This document shows positions 1 through 10,977 of a stretch of 64,000 bases of DNA, one piece after another. The first letter of the stretch is position 1. Each line of letters opens with the position of its first letter. Origin of the DNA: Achromobacter xylosoxidans (GTDB lineage Bacteria > Pseudomonadota > Gammaproteobacteria > Burkholderiales > Burkholderiaceae_B); assembly GCF_014490035.1 (NCBI RefSeq), contig NZ_CP061008.1, positions 3,720,001 through 3,784,000 on the forward strand. The letters run 5' to 3'. The position numbers and the translations under genes are program-made. Under the pieces are notes generated by a model. The model was not told the DNA's origin. It did not search any database and saw nothing but the letters and a program-made list of their open reading frames with translations.

Positions 1-612
1 GGGCTGTTCATGGCGCTGGCGCTGATCAACCTGATCGCGTTGGCGCGCATGACCGGCGCCTGGCATCGCGTCGTCAAGCCGGGTGGCCTGACGGGCGTCG
101 GCGCCCACCGCGGCAACGCGGCGCAGGCCCGCCACCTGGCGTTGCTCGGCGCGCTCGTCATCACAGCCACTGCGATGGCTCGCGCCACCGGAGACCTGCC
201 CTATGTGATCTACATGGTGCTGGCCGGATCGAATGACGCTGTGTTCTGGAGCGCCTTGTGCGCCGCGCTGGCGCTGATCTGGGTGCCAACGCTGTACGCG
301 CTGGCGATGTACGGCCTGAGCCTGCCGCGCGTTGCGGTAACCGGCAAGTACGGTTTCCAAGCCGCGCGCACCGCCATGCCGTACAAGCCCTGGCCGCTGA
401 TGCTGGCGTTGCTCATGTTGATCGCGGCGGCCGGCCACGCTGGCTACATCCTGGGCATGCTCGCGTACGGCTACCCGGATGTTGGGTTGGCGCGGGCTGC
501 GATAAGCGCCCTGCTCTGCGTCCCGCTCGTGTTTGTGGTGGCGGCGATGTATGCGGTTGCCTATCGCGATTCCTGCGAACCGGCTGCGCGGACGCCCTCC
601 AGCCGTCCTTGA
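1..612 (+). CDS. hypothetical multi-pass membrane protein, possibly 5'-truncated by the window edge
   Basis: The first ATG in the window is at 10, but the frame is open to base 1, so the real start may lie upstream. The roughly 200 residues visible hold about four hydrophobic segments (near residues 40-60, 75-100, 125-150 and 160-185) separated by short polar loops, so this is an inner-membrane protein. I do not recognise the family and assign no function. The C-terminus is polar and short. The next gene begins 225 bp downstream and looks independent. Confidence 0.6.
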   Translation, partial: GLFMALALINLIALARMTGAWHRVVKPGGLTGVGAHRGNAAQARHLALLGALVITATAMARATGDLPYVIYMVLAGSNDAVFWSALCAALALIWVPTLYALAMYGLSLPRVAVTGKYGFQAARTAMPYKPWPLMLALLMLIAAAGHAGYILGMLAYGYPDVGLARAAISALLCVPLVFVVAAMYAVAYRDSCEPAARTPSSRP

Positions 613-837
613 ACCCGGGCGCAGGCCGTCCAATGAGGCGTCAGGCGCGCCTCTTGCTGCCATGCCCTAGTCCAAATCCGACGATCGCGGATACTCGATT
701 TGGAGTATTGCCCCGCCACGCCAGAACTGCAAAAGTCGCTGGCAGCGGTTCCCGGGCCACCGTGTTGTCGATCATGTTGCCGCAGGCGCCCTCCCCCAAG
801 TACTACTTATGAGCACGAGGAATCAGGAGATGTCGCC

Positions 838-1515
838 ATGGACCCCAAGAGTTTTCATTTCATCCTTCCAGCGGACAAGCGCCCTTCGTTCAGCCCGCTG
901 AACGAGGAGGTACACCCCGACTTCGGTTGGCTGACCGCGAATCGCGCACGGTCGCGCGGCGCCGACGTCTTCGCGGTGATCGATACGATCGTGATTCACG
1001 CCACGGCGGGTTATGCCACCCAGCACGCGATTGACACATGGAAGGATAGAAAGGCAAGCGCCCACTGGATCGTCCCGGATGAAGACGAGCCCCAGCACGG
1101 CCACTTCGTCTGGTCCGTGGTCGCTGAAGCCAAGGCGGCATTCCATGTCGGGGACGTCAACTACGCGCCGCATCTGGGCCAGGGTCCGAACGTCAATAAC
1201 CGCAGCCTGGGAATCGAGATCGTCAACACCCAGGATGTCCAGAATTACAAGGACCCCTATTCGGATTGGCAGGTTGAAGCGACGGCACAGATCATTACCT
1301 ATGCCTGGAGCAAGTATCCGAACCTGAAGCATGTCATTTCGCATGCCAAGCTGGACCCGAATCGCCGGTCGGACCCCGGAACCAATTTTCCCTGGTCCAA
1401 GCTGGAGAATCTGGTGCTGTCCCATACTGCGGTGGCACAACGGAATCCGCTGGTGTTTGCCGCCTATGCCGGCGCGCCGCGGGCCGATTACGCGGGGAAC
1501 TGCTGCGGACCGTGA
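838..1515 (+). CDS. N-acetylmuramoyl-L-alanine amidase (Amidase_2 / AmpD-like)
   Basis: This 225-residue protein should cleave the amide bond between N-acetylmuramic acid and the stem peptide of peptidoglycan. The frame is open upstream to a TTG at 700, but the ATG at 838 has an AGGAGA box seven bases before it and begins at the conserved region. Visible family motifs are VIHATAG (first zinc histidine), SLGIEIVNT in the core, and SHAKLDPNRRSDPG, which supplies the second histidine and the zinc aspartate. In AmpD the position two before that aspartate is usually lysine; here it is arginine. No signal peptide is evident, so it may be cytosolic or released by lysis. A phage or toxin origin cannot be excluded, but no phage genes are nearby. 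Confidence 0.85.
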   Translation: MDPKSFHFILPADKRPSFSPLNEEVHPDFGWLTANRARSRGADVFAVIDTIVIHATAGYATQHAIDTWKDRKASAHWIVPDEDEPQHGHFVWSVVAEAKAAFHVGDVNYAPHLGQGPNVNNRSLGIEIVNTQDVQNYKDPYSDWQVEATAQIITYAWSKYPNLKHVISHAKLDPNRRSDPGTNFPWSKLENLVLSHTAVAQRNPLVFAAYAGAPRADYAGNCCGP

Positions 1516-1620
1516 TCTCGAATCCGCGCGAAGCTGACATTTCACTGACGCAAAGACGCGAATAGTTATTATTCATATAGAATCCGGACTGTCCGCAACC
1601 CCCCTAGCCTGGCAGTCCCG

Positions 1621-2790
1621 ATGTCCCTGCCCCCTTCCACGGGCCCTGATTTCCCACGCAAACGCCTGATCCTGACCGCCGCGCTGGCATTGGCGGCCTT
1701 GATCGCTTTGGCGTTCTGGTATGCCGGATCCAAGGGGTCCCCCGCCGCGCGCCCGCCCGAATATGGGCAGATTCCGGTAGCCGTCGCGGTTGCAGCCGCC
1801 AGCGCCGGTCCGCTGCAGCGCGACCTGCATGCGCTCGGCACCATTACGCCGCTGGCGCAGGTCACCCTGCGCAGCCAGGTCGATGGGGAACTGCTGAAGC
1901 TGCATTTCACCGAAGGCCAGGCCGTCGCGCGCGGCCAGCTGTTGGCCGAGATCGATGCGCGCCCCTATCTTGCGGCGCTGGCCGCGGCCGAAGGCGAACT
2001 GGCGCGCACCCAGGCGCTGCTGGAGAACGCCGAGGCCGATCTGCAGCGCTACCGCAAGCTGGCGCGCCAGGAAGCGGTGTCGGGCCAGCAGCTGGATACC
2101 GCCGAAGCCCAGGTGCGCGCCTATGCGGCCCAGCGGCTGCGCAACCAGGCCCAGGTGGCCGATGCCCGGCGCCTGCTGGACCACACGCGCATCGTCGCGC
2201 CCCACGACGGCCGTATCGGGCTGCGCCGCATCGACGCCGGCAACCACGTGCGCGCCGCCGACGCCGACGGCCTGACCACCCTGGTGCAGACCCGGCCGAT
2301 CTCGGCGCTCTTCAGCATTTCCGAAACGCGCCTGGACATCTTGCGCCAGGCCCAGGCGCGCGACGCCGCGCTGCGGGTCCAGGCCTGGGACGCGGACGAC
2401 CGCCGCCTGCTGGCCGAAGGCACTTTGGAGGCGCTGGACAACCGCATCCAGGCCGCCAGCGGCACCGTCCGCCTGCGTGCGCGCTTTGCCAATGCCGACG
2501 AATCGCTGTTCCCGAATCAGTTCGTCAACATCCGGCTGGCGGTGGTGCAGCAGGACAACGTCATTTCCATACCCACGGCCGCGGTGCAGTACGGCGCCGA
2601 AGGCGCCTTCGTGTTCGTGATCGGCGAGGACACGCGCGCCACCCGCCGCGTGCTGGAGCTGGGCCCCGCCAACGCCGGCCGCATCGTGGTGCAGGCCGGC
2701 CTGGCCGCAGGCGAACGCGTCGTGGTCGAAGGCGTCGACCGCCTGCACGACGGCCGTGACGTACAGATTGTCGAACCGCCGAGATCATGA
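1621..2790 (+). CDS. mdtA: RND efflux periplasmic adaptor (MdtA/MuxA-like membrane fusion protein)
   Basis: A 389-residue adaptor that should link inner-membrane RND pumps to an outer-membrane channel. The N-terminus has one hydrophobic anchor (about residues 16-36). Then come the split lipoyl/barrel-sandwich halves ([18 protein letters not shown] and the partner around [18 protein letters not shown]), flanking an alpha-helical hairpin rich in Ala, Glu and Arg at about 115-180. A beta-barrel and a membrane-proximal domain follow. The stop overlaps the next gene's start by four bases (ATGA), so it is translationally coupled to the two pumps. No strong Shine-Dalgarno site precedes ATG 1621. The gene symbol is by family resemblance; MuxA is equally apt. 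Confidence 0.88.
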   Translation: MSLPPSTGPDFPRKRLILTAALALAALIALAFWYAGSKGSPAARPPEYGQIPVAVAVAAASAGPLQRDLHALGTITPLAQVTLRSQVDGELLKLHFTEGQAVARGQLLAEIDARPYLAALAAAEGELARTQALLENAEADLQRYRKLARQEAVSGQQLDTAEAQVRAYAAQRLRNQAQVADARRLLDHTRIVAPHDGRIGLRRIDAGNHVRAADADGLTTLVQTRPISALFSISETRLDILRQAQARDAALRVQAWDADDRRLLAEGTLEALDNRIQAASGTVRLRARFANADESLFPNQFVNIRLAVVQQDNVISIPTAAVQYGAEGAFVFVIGEDTRATRRVLELGPANAGRIVVQAGLAAGERVVVEGVDRLHDGRDVQIVEPPRS

Positions 2791-5700
2791 GCCTGTCGCG
2801 CCCCTTCATCCTGCGCCCCGTCGCCACGTCCTTCCTGATGATCGCCCTGCTGCTGTCGGGCATCCTGGCGTGGCGCATGCTGCCCGTGGCGGCGCTGCCG
2901 CAGGTGGACTATCCCATCATCCAGGTGACCACGCAGTACCCCGGCGCCAGTCCGAACGTGACGGCCCGCACCGTCACCGCGCCGCTGGAGCGGCGCTTCG
3001 GGCAGATCCCGGGCCTGAAACAGATGTCGTCCACCAGCGGCAGCGGCATCTCGGTGATCACGCTGCAATTCTCGCTGGACGTATCGCTGGGGGTGGCCGA
3101 GCAGGAAGTCCAGGCGGCCATCAGCGCCAGCGGCGCGCTGCTGCCCAACGACCTGCCGACGCCGCCCGTGTACCGCAAGGTCAATCCCGCCGACGTACCT
3201 ATCCTGACACTGGCGGTCACGTCCGATTCCCTGCCGCTGCCGCAGGTCTACGACCTGGTCGACACCCGCATGACGCAACGCCTGTCGCAGTTGTCCGGCG
3301 TGGGCATGGTCAGCCTGGCGGGCGGCCAGCGGCCGGCGGTGCGGGTGCAGGTCAATCCCATGGCGCTGGCCGCGCGCGGCCTGCAGCTGGCCGACGTGCA
3401 GGAGGCCATCGGCAAGGCCAACTCGAACCAACCCAAGGGCAGCTTCGACGGGCCGGTGCGTTCGGTCATCATGGACGCCAACGACCAGTTGCAAAGCGCC
3501 GAGGAGTACCGCGAACTGATCGTCGCCTGGCGCAACGGCGCGCCGGTGCGGCTGGGTCAGGTCGCCACGGTAGAGGACGGCGCCGAAGACCGCTATCTGG
3601 CCGCCTGGGTCGACAAGCAGCCCGCCGTGCTGGTCAACATCCAGCGCCAGCCGGGCGCCAACGTCATCGCCGTGGCCGACCAGGTCAAGGCGCTGCTGCC
3701 GCAACTGACGGCCAGCCTGCCCGCCGCCGCGCAGGTCCGCGTGCTGACCGACCGCACCGAGAGCATCCGCGCATCGGTGCGCGGCGTGCAATGGGAGCTG
3801 GCCTTCGCCGTGGGCCTGGTGGTGCTGGTGACGTTCCTGTTCCTGCGCAACCTGCCCGCCACGCTGATCCCCAGCCTGGCCGTGCCGCTGTCCCTGATCG
3901 GCACCTTCGGCTTCATGCACCTGGCGGGCTTCTCCACCAACAACCTCACGCTGATGGCGTTGACCATAGGCGCGGGCTTCGTGGTGGACGATGCCATCGT
4001 AATGCTGGAGAACATCGCCCGCTACCGCGAGCAGGGCCACAGCCCCATGTCGGCCGCGCTCAAGGGCGCCGGGCAGATCGGCTTCACGCTGGTGTCCCTG
4101 ACGCTGTCGCTGATCGCGGTATTGATCCCGCTGCTGTTCATGGAGGACGTGGTGGGCCGGTTGTTCCGCGAGTTCGCGGTGACGCTGGCCGTCGCCATCC
4201 TGATATCGCTGGCGGTGTCGTTGACCCTGACACCCATGATGTGCGCGCGCCTTCTGCCTGCGCACGAAGCGACGCGCCCCGGGCTGCTGGACCGCATCCA
4301 GGCGCGCTACGCCGGCTGGCTGGACCTGACCTTGCGCCATCAACGTGTGACGCTGACGGTAATGCTGGCGACGGTGGCGCTGACCGGACTGCTGTACCTG
4401 GCCGTGCCCAAGGGCTTCTTCCCGACCCAGGACGGCGGCACGCTGCAAGGGGTGACGCAATCGTCCCAGAGCACCTCGTTCGATGCCATGTCGCGGCGCC
4501 AGCAAGCGGTGGCCGAGGCCTTGCTGGCAGACCCGGACGTCGCCAGCCTGTCGTCCTTCATCGGCATCGACGGCATGAACGCCACCTTGAACACCGGCCG
4601 GCTGCTGATCAACCTGAAGCCCTGGTCAGAGCGCAGCGCGCCGCTGGCGGACATCATGGCGCGGCTGGATGGCCGCGCCCGCGAGGTCCAGGGCATTTCG
4701 CTCTACCTGCAGCCGGTGCAGGAACTCAATATCGAGGACCGCGTGAGCCGCGGCCAGTACCAGTTCACGCTGACCTCGCCGGACAGCGCGCTGCTGGCGC
4801 GCTGGACCCGCGCGCTGGCTGAACGCCTGGCGCAGGCGCCCGAGCTGGCCGACGTTTCCACCGACCTGCAAGGCGACGGCCGCCAGGCTTACCTGCAGGT
4901 CTCGCGCGACGCCGCGGCCCGCCTGGGGGTGACGATGGACGACGTGGCGCAGACCCTCTACAACGCCTTCGGCCAGCGCCAGGTGGCCACGCTGTTCACG
5001 CAGTCCAACCAGTACCGGGTGGTGCTGGAAGTGGACCGCAAGCTGGCGCTCAACCCGGACGCGCTGGAACGCATCCATCTGCAATCCGAAGACGGGCAGG
5101 CGATTCCGCTGTCGGCGCTGGCCACCGTCAGCGAGCGCGCGGCGCCGCTGGCCGTGAACCACCTGTCGCAATTCCCCGCGGTGAACCTGTCCTTCAACCT
5201 GCCCGCGGGCGGCTCGCTGGGCGCGGCCATCGCGGCCATCGAGTCGGCGCGGCAGGAGATCGGCATGCCGGTCAGCGTGGAGCTGCGCTTGCAGGGCGCG
5301 GCGGCGGCCTTCCAGGCCTCGCTGTCGAACACGCTGTGGCTGATGCTGGCCGCCGTGGTCACCATGTACCTGGTGCTGGGCATGCTGTATGAAAGCGCCA
5401 TCCATCCGGTGACCATCCTGTCCACCCTGCCCTCGGCCGCGGTGGGCGCCTTGCTGGCGCTGCTGCTCACCGGGCGTCCGCTGGACCTGATCGCCGTCAT
5501 CGGCATCATCCTGTTGATCGGGCTGGTGAAGAAGAACGGCATCATGATGGTGGACTTTGCGCTGGAGGCCGAACGCTCTCGCGGCCTGACGCCGCAGGCC
5601 GCCATCCGCGAAGCCGCGCTGCTGCGCCTGCGTCCGATTCTGATGACCACGCTGGCCGCGCTGTTCGGCGCGCTGCCGCTGATGCTGGCCACGGGCTCGG

Positions 5701-5867
5701 GCGCGGAACTGCGCCAGCCGCTGGGCTGGGTCATGGTGGGCGGGCTGCTGGTCAGCCAGGTGCTGACCCTGTTCACCACGCCTGCCGTGTACCTGTTCTT
5801 CCACCGCCTGGGCCAGCGCCGCGGCGCCGCGGCCGCCAAACCCGGGATGGAAGGCCCGGCGCCATGA
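2787..5867 (+). CDS. mdtB: RND multidrug efflux permease, first of a heteromeric pair (MdtB/MuxB-like)
   Basis: At 1026 residues it has full RND length, with a transmembrane segment at the N-terminus ([20 protein letters not shown]), a large periplasmic loop, TM2-6, a second loop and TM8-12. The proton-relay pair of aspartates in TM4 is present in [12 protein letters not shown]. Pumps of the MdtBC type work as mixed trimers with the next gene's product, exporting hydrophobic and amphiphilic compounds such as bile salts or novobiocin in other species. It overlaps both neighbours by four bases, giving a tight adaptor-pump-pump operon. No outer-membrane factor gene follows, so a TolC/OprM-type channel must be encoded elsewhere. 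Confidence 0.9.
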   Translation: MSLSRPFILRPVATSFLMIALLLSGILAWRMLPVAALPQVDYPIIQVTTQYPGASPNVTARTVTAPLERRFGQIPGLKQMSSTSGSGISVITLQFSLDVSLGVAEQEVQAAISASGALLPNDLPTPPVYRKVNPADVPILTLAVTSDSLPLPQVYDLVDTRMTQRLSQLSGVGMVSLAGGQRPAVRVQVNPMALAARGLQLADVQEAIGKANSNQPKGSFDGPVRSVIMDANDQLQSAEEYRELIVAWRNGAPVRLGQVATVEDGAEDRYLAAWVDKQPAVLVNIQRQPGANVIAVADQVKALLPQLTASLPAAAQVRVLTDRTESIRASVRGVQWELAFAVGLVVLVTFLFLRNLPATLIPSLAVPLSLIGTFGFMHLAGFSTNNLTLMALTIGAGFVVDDAIVMLENIARYREQGHSPMSAALKGAGQIGFTLVSLTLSLIAVLIPLLFMEDVVGRLFREFAVTLAVAILISLAVSLTLTPMMCARLLPAHEATRPGLLDRIQARYAGWLDLTLRHQRVTLTVMLATVALTGLLYLAVPKGFFPTQDGGTLQGVTQSSQSTSFDAMSRRQQAVAEALLADPDVASLSSFIGIDGMNATLNTGRLLINLKPWSERSAPLADIMARLDGRAREVQGISLYLQPVQELNIEDRVSRGQYQFTLTSPDSALLARWTRALAERLAQAPELADVSTDLQGDGRQAYLQVSRDAAARLGVTMDDVAQTLYNAFGQRQVATLFTQSNQYRVVLEVDRKLALNPDALERIHLQSEDGQAIPLSALATVSERAAPLAVNHLSQFPAVNLSFNLPAGGSLGAAIAAIESARQEIGMPVSVELRLQGAAAAFQASLSNTLWLMLAAVVTMYLVLGMLYESAIHPVTILSTLPSAAVGALLALLLTGRPLDLIAVIGIILLIGLVKKNGIMMVDFALEAERSRGLTPQAAIREAALLRLRPILMTTLAALFGALPLMLATGSGAELRQPLGWVMVGGLLVSQVLTLFTTPAVYLFFHRLGQRRGAAAAKPGMEGPAP

Positions 5868-8800
5868 TCCGCGCCTTGCTGCACCGCCCGACCGCCTGCA
5901 TCTTCCTGGCGATCGCGCTGACTTTGCTGGGCGCGGTCGCATGGCGGCTGCTGCCCGTGGCGCCGCTGCCCCAGGTCGACTTTCCCACCATCGAGGTGCG
6001 CGCCGAGCTGCCGGGCGCCAGTCCCGAAAGCATGGCCAGCACGGTGGCCGCGCCGCTGGAGCGTGCATTGGGCAGCATCGCCGGCGTCAGCGCCATGACT
6101 TCGTCCAGCAACCAGGGCGCGACCCGTGTGCAACTGCAGTTCGACCTGGACCGCGACATCAACGAGGCCGCGCGCGACGTGCAGGCAGCCATCAACGCGG
6201 CCCGCGCCGAGCTGCCCGCCGGCATGCCGGGCAATCCCAGCTATCGCAAGGTCAACCCGTCCCAGGCCCCCATCATGGCGCTGGCGCTCAGTTCGCCCAC
6301 GCGCCCCGCGGGCGAACTCTACGACCTGGGTTCGACCGTGCTGGCGCAGAAGATCTCGCAGATCAACGGCGTGGGCGAAGTGACCATGGGCGGCAGCTCC
6401 CTGCCCGCGGTGCGCGTGCAAGTCAATTCCAACGCCTTGGCCCACTACGGCGTGGCGCTGGACGAAGTGCGCCAGGCCATCGCCGACGCCGCGCCCATGC
6501 GCCCGCAAGGTCAGCTCGATTCCGCCAGCCAGCGCTGGGAAGTCGGCACGCCCGAGCAGCCCCGCGCCGCGCGCGACTACGAAAGCCTGATCGTGCGCCA
6601 CCAGGACGGCGCGGTGATCCGGCTGTCGCAGATCGCGCGCGTGAGCGACTCGGTGGAAAACCGCTACAGCAGCGGCTTTCACAACCGCAACCCGGCGGTG
6701 GTCCTGACCATCAGCCGCCAGCCGGGTTCGAACATCATCGAAACCATAGGCGCCATCAACCAGGCCCTGCCCGGCCTGCGCGCGCTGATGCCGGCCGACG
6801 TGGACCTGACCGTGGCGCTGGACCGCTCGCCGGGCATCAACGCCACCTTGCGCGAAGCGCACATCACGCTGGGGCTGGCCACCGCGCTGGTGATCCTGGT
6901 GGTGTGGGCATTCCTGGGCAATGCGCGGGCGGCGGCCATTCCCAGCGTGGCGATTCCGGTGTGCCTGATCGCCACCTTCGCCGTCATGTACCTGTGGGGC
7001 TTTTCGCTGAACAATCTGTCGCTGATGGCGCTGATCGTCGCGGCCGGCCTGGTGGTCGACGACGCCATCGTGGTGCTGGAGAACATCTCGCGCCATATCG
7101 AGCGCGGCCTCTCGCCGCGCAAGGCCGCGCTGCGAGGCGTACGCGAAGTGGGCTTCACGCTGGTGGCCATGACCGTGGCGCTGAGCGTGGTCTTCGTGTC
7201 CATCCTGTTCATGGGCGGCCTGGTCGAGCGGCTGTTTCGCGAGTTCTCCATCACCCTGGTCGCCGCCACCGTCATTTCGCTGGTGGTCTCGGTGGCCATC
7301 ATCCCCAGCCTGTGCGCCCGCTGGCTCAAGCCCGCCGGCCCGGCCGCGCCTACGGCGAACGCGCGTCCATCGCGCATGCGCGCGATCTTCGAGCGCCTCC
7401 ATGCCTGGTACGGCAGCACCCTGTGGCGGGTGCTGGGCCATGCCCGCCTGACGCTGTTGCTGCTGGCCGCCGTGGTGGGGCTGAACGTCTACCTGTACGT
7501 GCAGGCGCCCAAAGGCTTCCTGCCGGTGCAGGATACCGGCCAACTGGTGGGCTTCGTGCGCGGCGACGATGGCTTCTCGTTCCAGGTCATGCAACCCAAG
7601 ATCGACCAATACCGCCAACTGGTGCTCAAGCATCCGGCGGTGCAGGACGTCATCGGCTACAACGGCGGCAGCCTGGGCATCAGCAACTCCCTGTTCCTGA
7701 TCCGCCTGAAGCCCGCCGCCGAACGCAAGGAATCGTCGACCGAGGTCATCAACTGGCTGCGCACCAACGCCCCGGCCGTGCCGGGCGGCATGTTCTTCCT
7801 GAACGTGGACCAGGACCTGCGCATGCCCGGCGGCTTTGGCAACTCCGGCGACCATGAACTGGCCATCATGGCCAGCGACGTGCCGGCGCTGCGGCAATGG
7901 TCGCGCAAGATCTCCAAGGCCATGCAGGAGATCCCCGAGCTGCGCGACGTCGATGCGGAAGGCGACGGCGCCACCCAGCAGGTCGTGATCGACATAGACC
8001 GCGCCGCCGCGCAACGCCTGGGCGTGGACATGGGCACCATCAGCAGCGTGCTCAGCAACTCCTTCAGCCAGCGCCAGGTCGCGACGCTCTACGACGCCAT
8101 GAACCAGTACCGCGTGGTGCTGGAACTAGACCCGCGCTACACCGAGGACCCCGAGGTGCTGGAACAGGTGCAAGTGGTCGCGGCGGACGGCACCCGCGTG
8201 CCGCTGACGGCCTTCGCCACCTATGACTACGGGCTGGTGAACGACCGCGTGTTCCATGACGGCCTGTTCGCCGCCGTGGGCGTGGGCTTTTCGTTGGCCG
8301 AAGGCGTGTCGTTGCAACAGGCCCTGGCCGCCATCGACAGAACCATGGCCGAGCTGATGGTGCCCTCATCGATCCAGACCCGCCTGGGCGGCGACGCGCG
8401 CAACTTCCAGCAAAGCCTGCAGGACCAGCCCTGGCTGATCCTGGCGGTGCTGGTGGCGATCTACCTGGTGCTGGGCATCCTGTACGAAAGCCCCCTGCAT
8501 CCGCTCACCATCCTGTCGACCTTGCCGTCCGCCGGCGTGGGTGCGCTGCTGGCGCTGCGCCTGGCCGGCATCGAATTCACGCTGATCGCGTTGCTGGGGC
8601 TGTTCCTGCTGGTGGGCATCGTCATGAAGAACGCCATCCTGATGATCGACTTCGCCCTCAGCCTGGAACGGCGCGAAGGGCTGACGCCCGAGCAGGCCAT
8701 CCACCGCGCCGCCATGCTGCGGCTGCGGCCCATCGTCATGACCAACCTGGCGGGGCTGTTGGGCGCCCTGCCCCTGGTGCTGGGCATGGGCGAAGGCTCG

Positions 8801-8953
8801 GAGCTGCGCCGGCCGCTGGGCATCGCCATCGTCGGCGGCCTGCTCATCAGCCAGTTCTTGACGCTGTACACCACGCCCATCGTGTATCTGGCGCTGGAAC
8901 GGCTGCGGTTGAAATGGAAGGCTGGCCGGCTGCGGCCTGGCCCCGAGGTCTGA
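5864..8953 (+). CDS. mdtC: RND multidrug efflux permease, second of a heteromeric pair (MdtC/MuxC-like)
   Basis: This 1029-residue RND permease follows the MdtB-like gene with an ATGA overlap. It shows the same layout of 12 membrane spans and two periplasmic loops, and keeps the TM4 aspartate pair in [13 protein letters not shown]. The two pumps are clearly paralogous but distinct, as expected for an MdtB/MdtC or MuxB/MuxC pair rather than a recent duplication. The gene ends 22 bp before a convergent Bug-family gene, so the operon is closed at three genes. Confidence 0.9.
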   Translation: MIRALLHRPTACIFLAIALTLLGAVAWRLLPVAPLPQVDFPTIEVRAELPGASPESMASTVAAPLERALGSIAGVSAMTSSSNQGATRVQLQFDLDRDINEAARDVQAAINAARAELPAGMPGNPSYRKVNPSQAPIMALALSSPTRPAGELYDLGSTVLAQKISQINGVGEVTMGGSSLPAVRVQVNSNALAHYGVALDEVRQAIADAAPMRPQGQLDSASQRWEVGTPEQPRAARDYESLIVRHQDGAVIRLSQIARVSDSVENRYSSGFHNRNPAVVLTISRQPGSNIIETIGAINQALPGLRALMPADVDLTVALDRSPGINATLREAHITLGLATALVILVVWAFLGNARAAAIPSVAIPVCLIATFAVMYLWGFSLNNLSLMALIVAAGLVVDDAIVVLENISRHIERGLSPRKAALRGVREVGFTLVAMTVALSVVFVSILFMGGLVERLFREFSITLVAATVISLVVSVAIIPSLCARWLKPAGPAAPTANARPSRMRAIFERLHAWYGSTLWRVLGHARLTLLLLAAVVGLNVYLYVQAPKGFLPVQDTGQLVGFVRGDDGFSFQVMQPKIDQYRQLVLKHPAVQDVIGYNGGSLGISNSLFLIRLKPAAERKESSTEVINWLRTNAPAVPGGMFFLNVDQDLRMPGGFGNSGDHELAIMASDVPALRQWSRKISKAMQEIPELRDVDAEGDGATQQVVIDIDRAAAQRLGVDMGTISSVLSNSFSQRQVATLYDAMNQYRVVLELDPRYTEDPEVLEQVQVVAADGTRVPLTAFATYDYGLVNDRVFHDGLFAAVGVGFSLAEGVSLQQALAAIDRTMAELMVPSSIQTRLGGDARNFQQSLQDQPWLILAVLVAIYLVLGILYESPLHPLTILSTLPSAGVGALLALRLAGIEFTLIALLGLFLLVGIVMKNAILMIDFALSLERREGLTPEQAIHRAAMLRLRPIVMTNLAGLLGALPLVLGMGEGSELRRPLGIAIVGGLLISQFLTLYTTPIVYLALERLRLKWKAGRLRPGPEV

Positions 8954-8974
8954 AGCACGGGCCAGCCTGCAGGG

Positions 8975-9955
8975 TCAGTCCGGGAGTATTCCCGCCGCCT
9001 TGATGACCTGCGCCCATTTGCGCTGCTCAGCCCGCTGGAAATCCGCCAGTTCACCCGGCGTGCCGCCCGCCGGAATCGCGCCCAGTTCAGCCAGACGCTG
9101 CTTCACTGCTGCGTCGCCCAGGGCCTGGTTGATGGCCAGGGACAACTTTTGCTGCACCGCCTGCGGCGTGCCTGCCGGCGCATACATCGCGAACCAGGAC
9201 GAGGCTTCGAAATCCGGCGCGCCCAAGGCCTCGGCCATGGTCGGCACCTGCGGATAGTCCGGCAGCCGCTGCGCCGTCGTGACAGCCAGCATGCGCAGTT
9301 TGCCGGCCTTCACGAAAGGCGTGCTGGTCAACAACGTATCGAACATGACCTGGACCTGCCCCGCCACCAGATCGGTCACGGCCGGGCTTGAGCCCTTGTA
9401 GGGGATGTGGGTCATGGAGGTGCCGGTCTTGTACTTGAAGTACTCCGGCACCAGGTGGGAAGAACCGCCATTCCCTGCCGAACCGTAGTTCACGCGATCA
9501 GGGTGGGCTTTCAGGTAGTCCACCAGTTCGCCCACGGTCTGCACCGGCATCTGTTGCGGGTTGATCACGACTGCGATGGGCACCGTAAGGACCAGCGCCA
9601 GGGGCGTAAAGTCCTTGTTCGCATCGTAGGGTATGTCGGGATAGAGCCCCGGATTGATCGCCATGGTGCCGATGCTGGCCATCATCAGCGTGTATCCGTC
9701 CGGCTTGCTGCGGGCGACATCGCCGGCGCCGATGAAGCCATGCGCGCCAGCCTTGTTCTCGATGACGAAAGGCGTGCCCAAGCGGTCGGAGAGCGCCTTG
9801 CCGACCACGCGCGCGGCGATATCGGTCGGACCGCCTGCGGGAAACGGTACGACCAGCCGGATGGAACGTTCGGGCCACTGCGCCCCGGTATTGCCCAGGG
9901 CGGGCTGCGCCACGGCAGCGCAGGCAAGCGCGGCGATTCCTAAAAGATGCTTCAC
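8975..9955 (-). CDS. Bug family (TctC-like) periplasmic solute-binding protein
   Basis: A 326-residue binding protein with an N-terminal signal peptide ending near QPALG. The Bug signatures are present: IRLVVPFPAGGPTDIAARVV, FVIENKAGAHGFIGAGDVA, and PYKGSSPAVTDLVAGQVQVM. Such proteins bind carboxylates or amides for tripartite tricarboxylate transport or as sensors. The start codon is GTG at 9955. It is the last gene of a leftward operon with another Bug gene, a CoA transferase and an HMG-CoA-lyase-like gene, so its ligand is probably the acid those enzymes degrade. No TctA/TctB membrane genes are nearby. Confidence 0.88.
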   Translation of the reverse strand: MKHLLGIAALACAAVAQPALGNTGAQWPERSIRLVVPFPAGGPTDIAARVVGKALSDRLGTPFVIENKAGAHGFIGAGDVARSKPDGYTLMMASIGTMAINPGLYPDIPYDANKDFTPLALVLTVPIAVVINPQQMPVQTVGELVDYLKAHPDRVNYGSAGNGGSSHLVPEYFKYKTGTSMTHIPYKGSSPAVTDLVAGQVQVMFDTLLTSTPFVKAGKLRMLAVTTAQRLPDYPQVPTMAEALGAPDFEASSWFAMYAPAGTPQAVQQKLSLAINQALGDAAVKQRLAELGAIPAGGTPGELADFQRAEQRKWAQVIKAAGILPD

Positions 9956-9988
9956 GGATTTGTCTCCTGGTATGTTCTGCGGCGCGCG

Positions 9989-10975
9989 TCAGGCGGCCGT
10001 CTGGATGCCGGCTTCGCGTATCAGGCGCGCCCACTTCTTCTGTTCTTCCTGGATGTAGCGCTGCGCCACCTCTGGAGATCCGCCCATGGCCGTGCTGCCC
10101 TCGGCGGTGAACATGGCCACGGTGGCCGGATCCGCCAGCACCTTTTCCACCACCGCATTGACGGCCTGCACGACTTCGGGCGGCGTGCCCGCCGGCGCCA
10201 CCAGGGCCTTCCAGTCCAGCGCCTCGAAACCCTCGTAGCCGGACTCGGCCACGGTGGGCACATCGGGCAGGATCGCCAGCCGCGCGCGCGAGCTGACGGC
10301 CAAGGACCGCAGCACCTTGCCCTTGAGCATTTCCTGGGCGGCCTGCGGCGTGGCGAACATGTAGTCCGTACTGCCGCCCAGCAAATCGTTGAGCGCCGGC
10401 GCCGCGCCGCGATATGGCACGTTCAGCACCTGGAACTTGCCCTGATAGGCGAGCAGTTCGCCCGCCAGATGGCCTACCGTGCCGGAACCCGCCAGGGCCT
10501 GCTTGATGGCGCCAGGCTCGGCCCGCGCATCCTTGATCAGGTCGGCCAAGGTCTGCCAGCGCGCGTTGGCCTTGACCACCAGCACCACCGGCAGCGACGC
10601 GATCAGGGAGACCGCCGCGAAGTCTTTTTCCGCGTCGAAGGGAATCTGCGGCATCAGGGCGGGATTGATGGCCAGGTTGGCGGTCTGGCCCAGGCCCAGC
10701 ATGTAGCCATCCGGCTTGGCCTTGGCGACGAAGTCCATGCCGATGTTGCCGCCCGCGCCGGGACGGTTTTCCACCACCACCGACCAGCCTGCCATGGCAG
10801 TGACCTTGGCCGCGATGGCGCGCGCCACGGAGTCCGTGCCTCCGCCCGGCGTATAGGGAACGATGAGGCGCACCGGCCGCCCGTTCGGGTAGGCGGCCGC
10901 AGTCTGGGCGCGCAGCGGCAAGGCCGCGGCGCACATCGCGGCGCCCAGGAAAGCGCGGCGGGATAGCGTGATCAT
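9989..10975 (-). CDS. Bug family (TctC-like) periplasmic solute-binding protein
   Basis: This 328-residue Bug protein starts with a twin-arginine-like signal (SRRAFLGAAMCAAALPLRAQ), so export may be by Tat. Bug motifs VRLIVPYTPGGGTDSVARAI and VENRPGAGGNIGMDFVAKA are clear. It lies 2 bp from the CoA transferase stop and 33 bp before the next Bug gene in the same operon. Two adjacent Bug paralogues in one catabolic operon suggest related ligands or separate transport and sensing roles, which is inference. Confidence 0.88.
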   Translation of the reverse strand: MITLSRRAFLGAAMCAAALPLRAQTAAAYPNGRPVRLIVPYTPGGGTDSVARAIAAKVTAMAGWSVVVENRPGAGGNIGMDFVAKAKPDGYMLGLGQTANLAINPALMPQIPFDAEKDFAAVSLIASLPVVLVVKANARWQTLADLIKDARAEPGAIKQALAGSGTVGHLAGELLAYQGKFQVLNVPYRGAAPALNDLLGGSTDYMFATPQAAQEMLKGKVLRSLAVSSRARLAILPDVPTVAESGYEGFEALDWKALVAPAGTPPEVVQAVNAVVEKVLADPATVAMFTAEGSTAMGGSPEVAQRYIQEEQKKWARLIREAGIQTAA

Positions 10976-10977
10976 GG

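Noticed and set aside
4958..8014. Very long open frame on the minus strand (1018 codons) opposite the RND pumps
   Set aside because: It is a high-GC shadow: the translation is rich in His, Gln, Arg and Gly with no domain, while the plus strand encodes two complete RND permeases. The long minus frames at 2517-4505 and 18544-21276 are the same.
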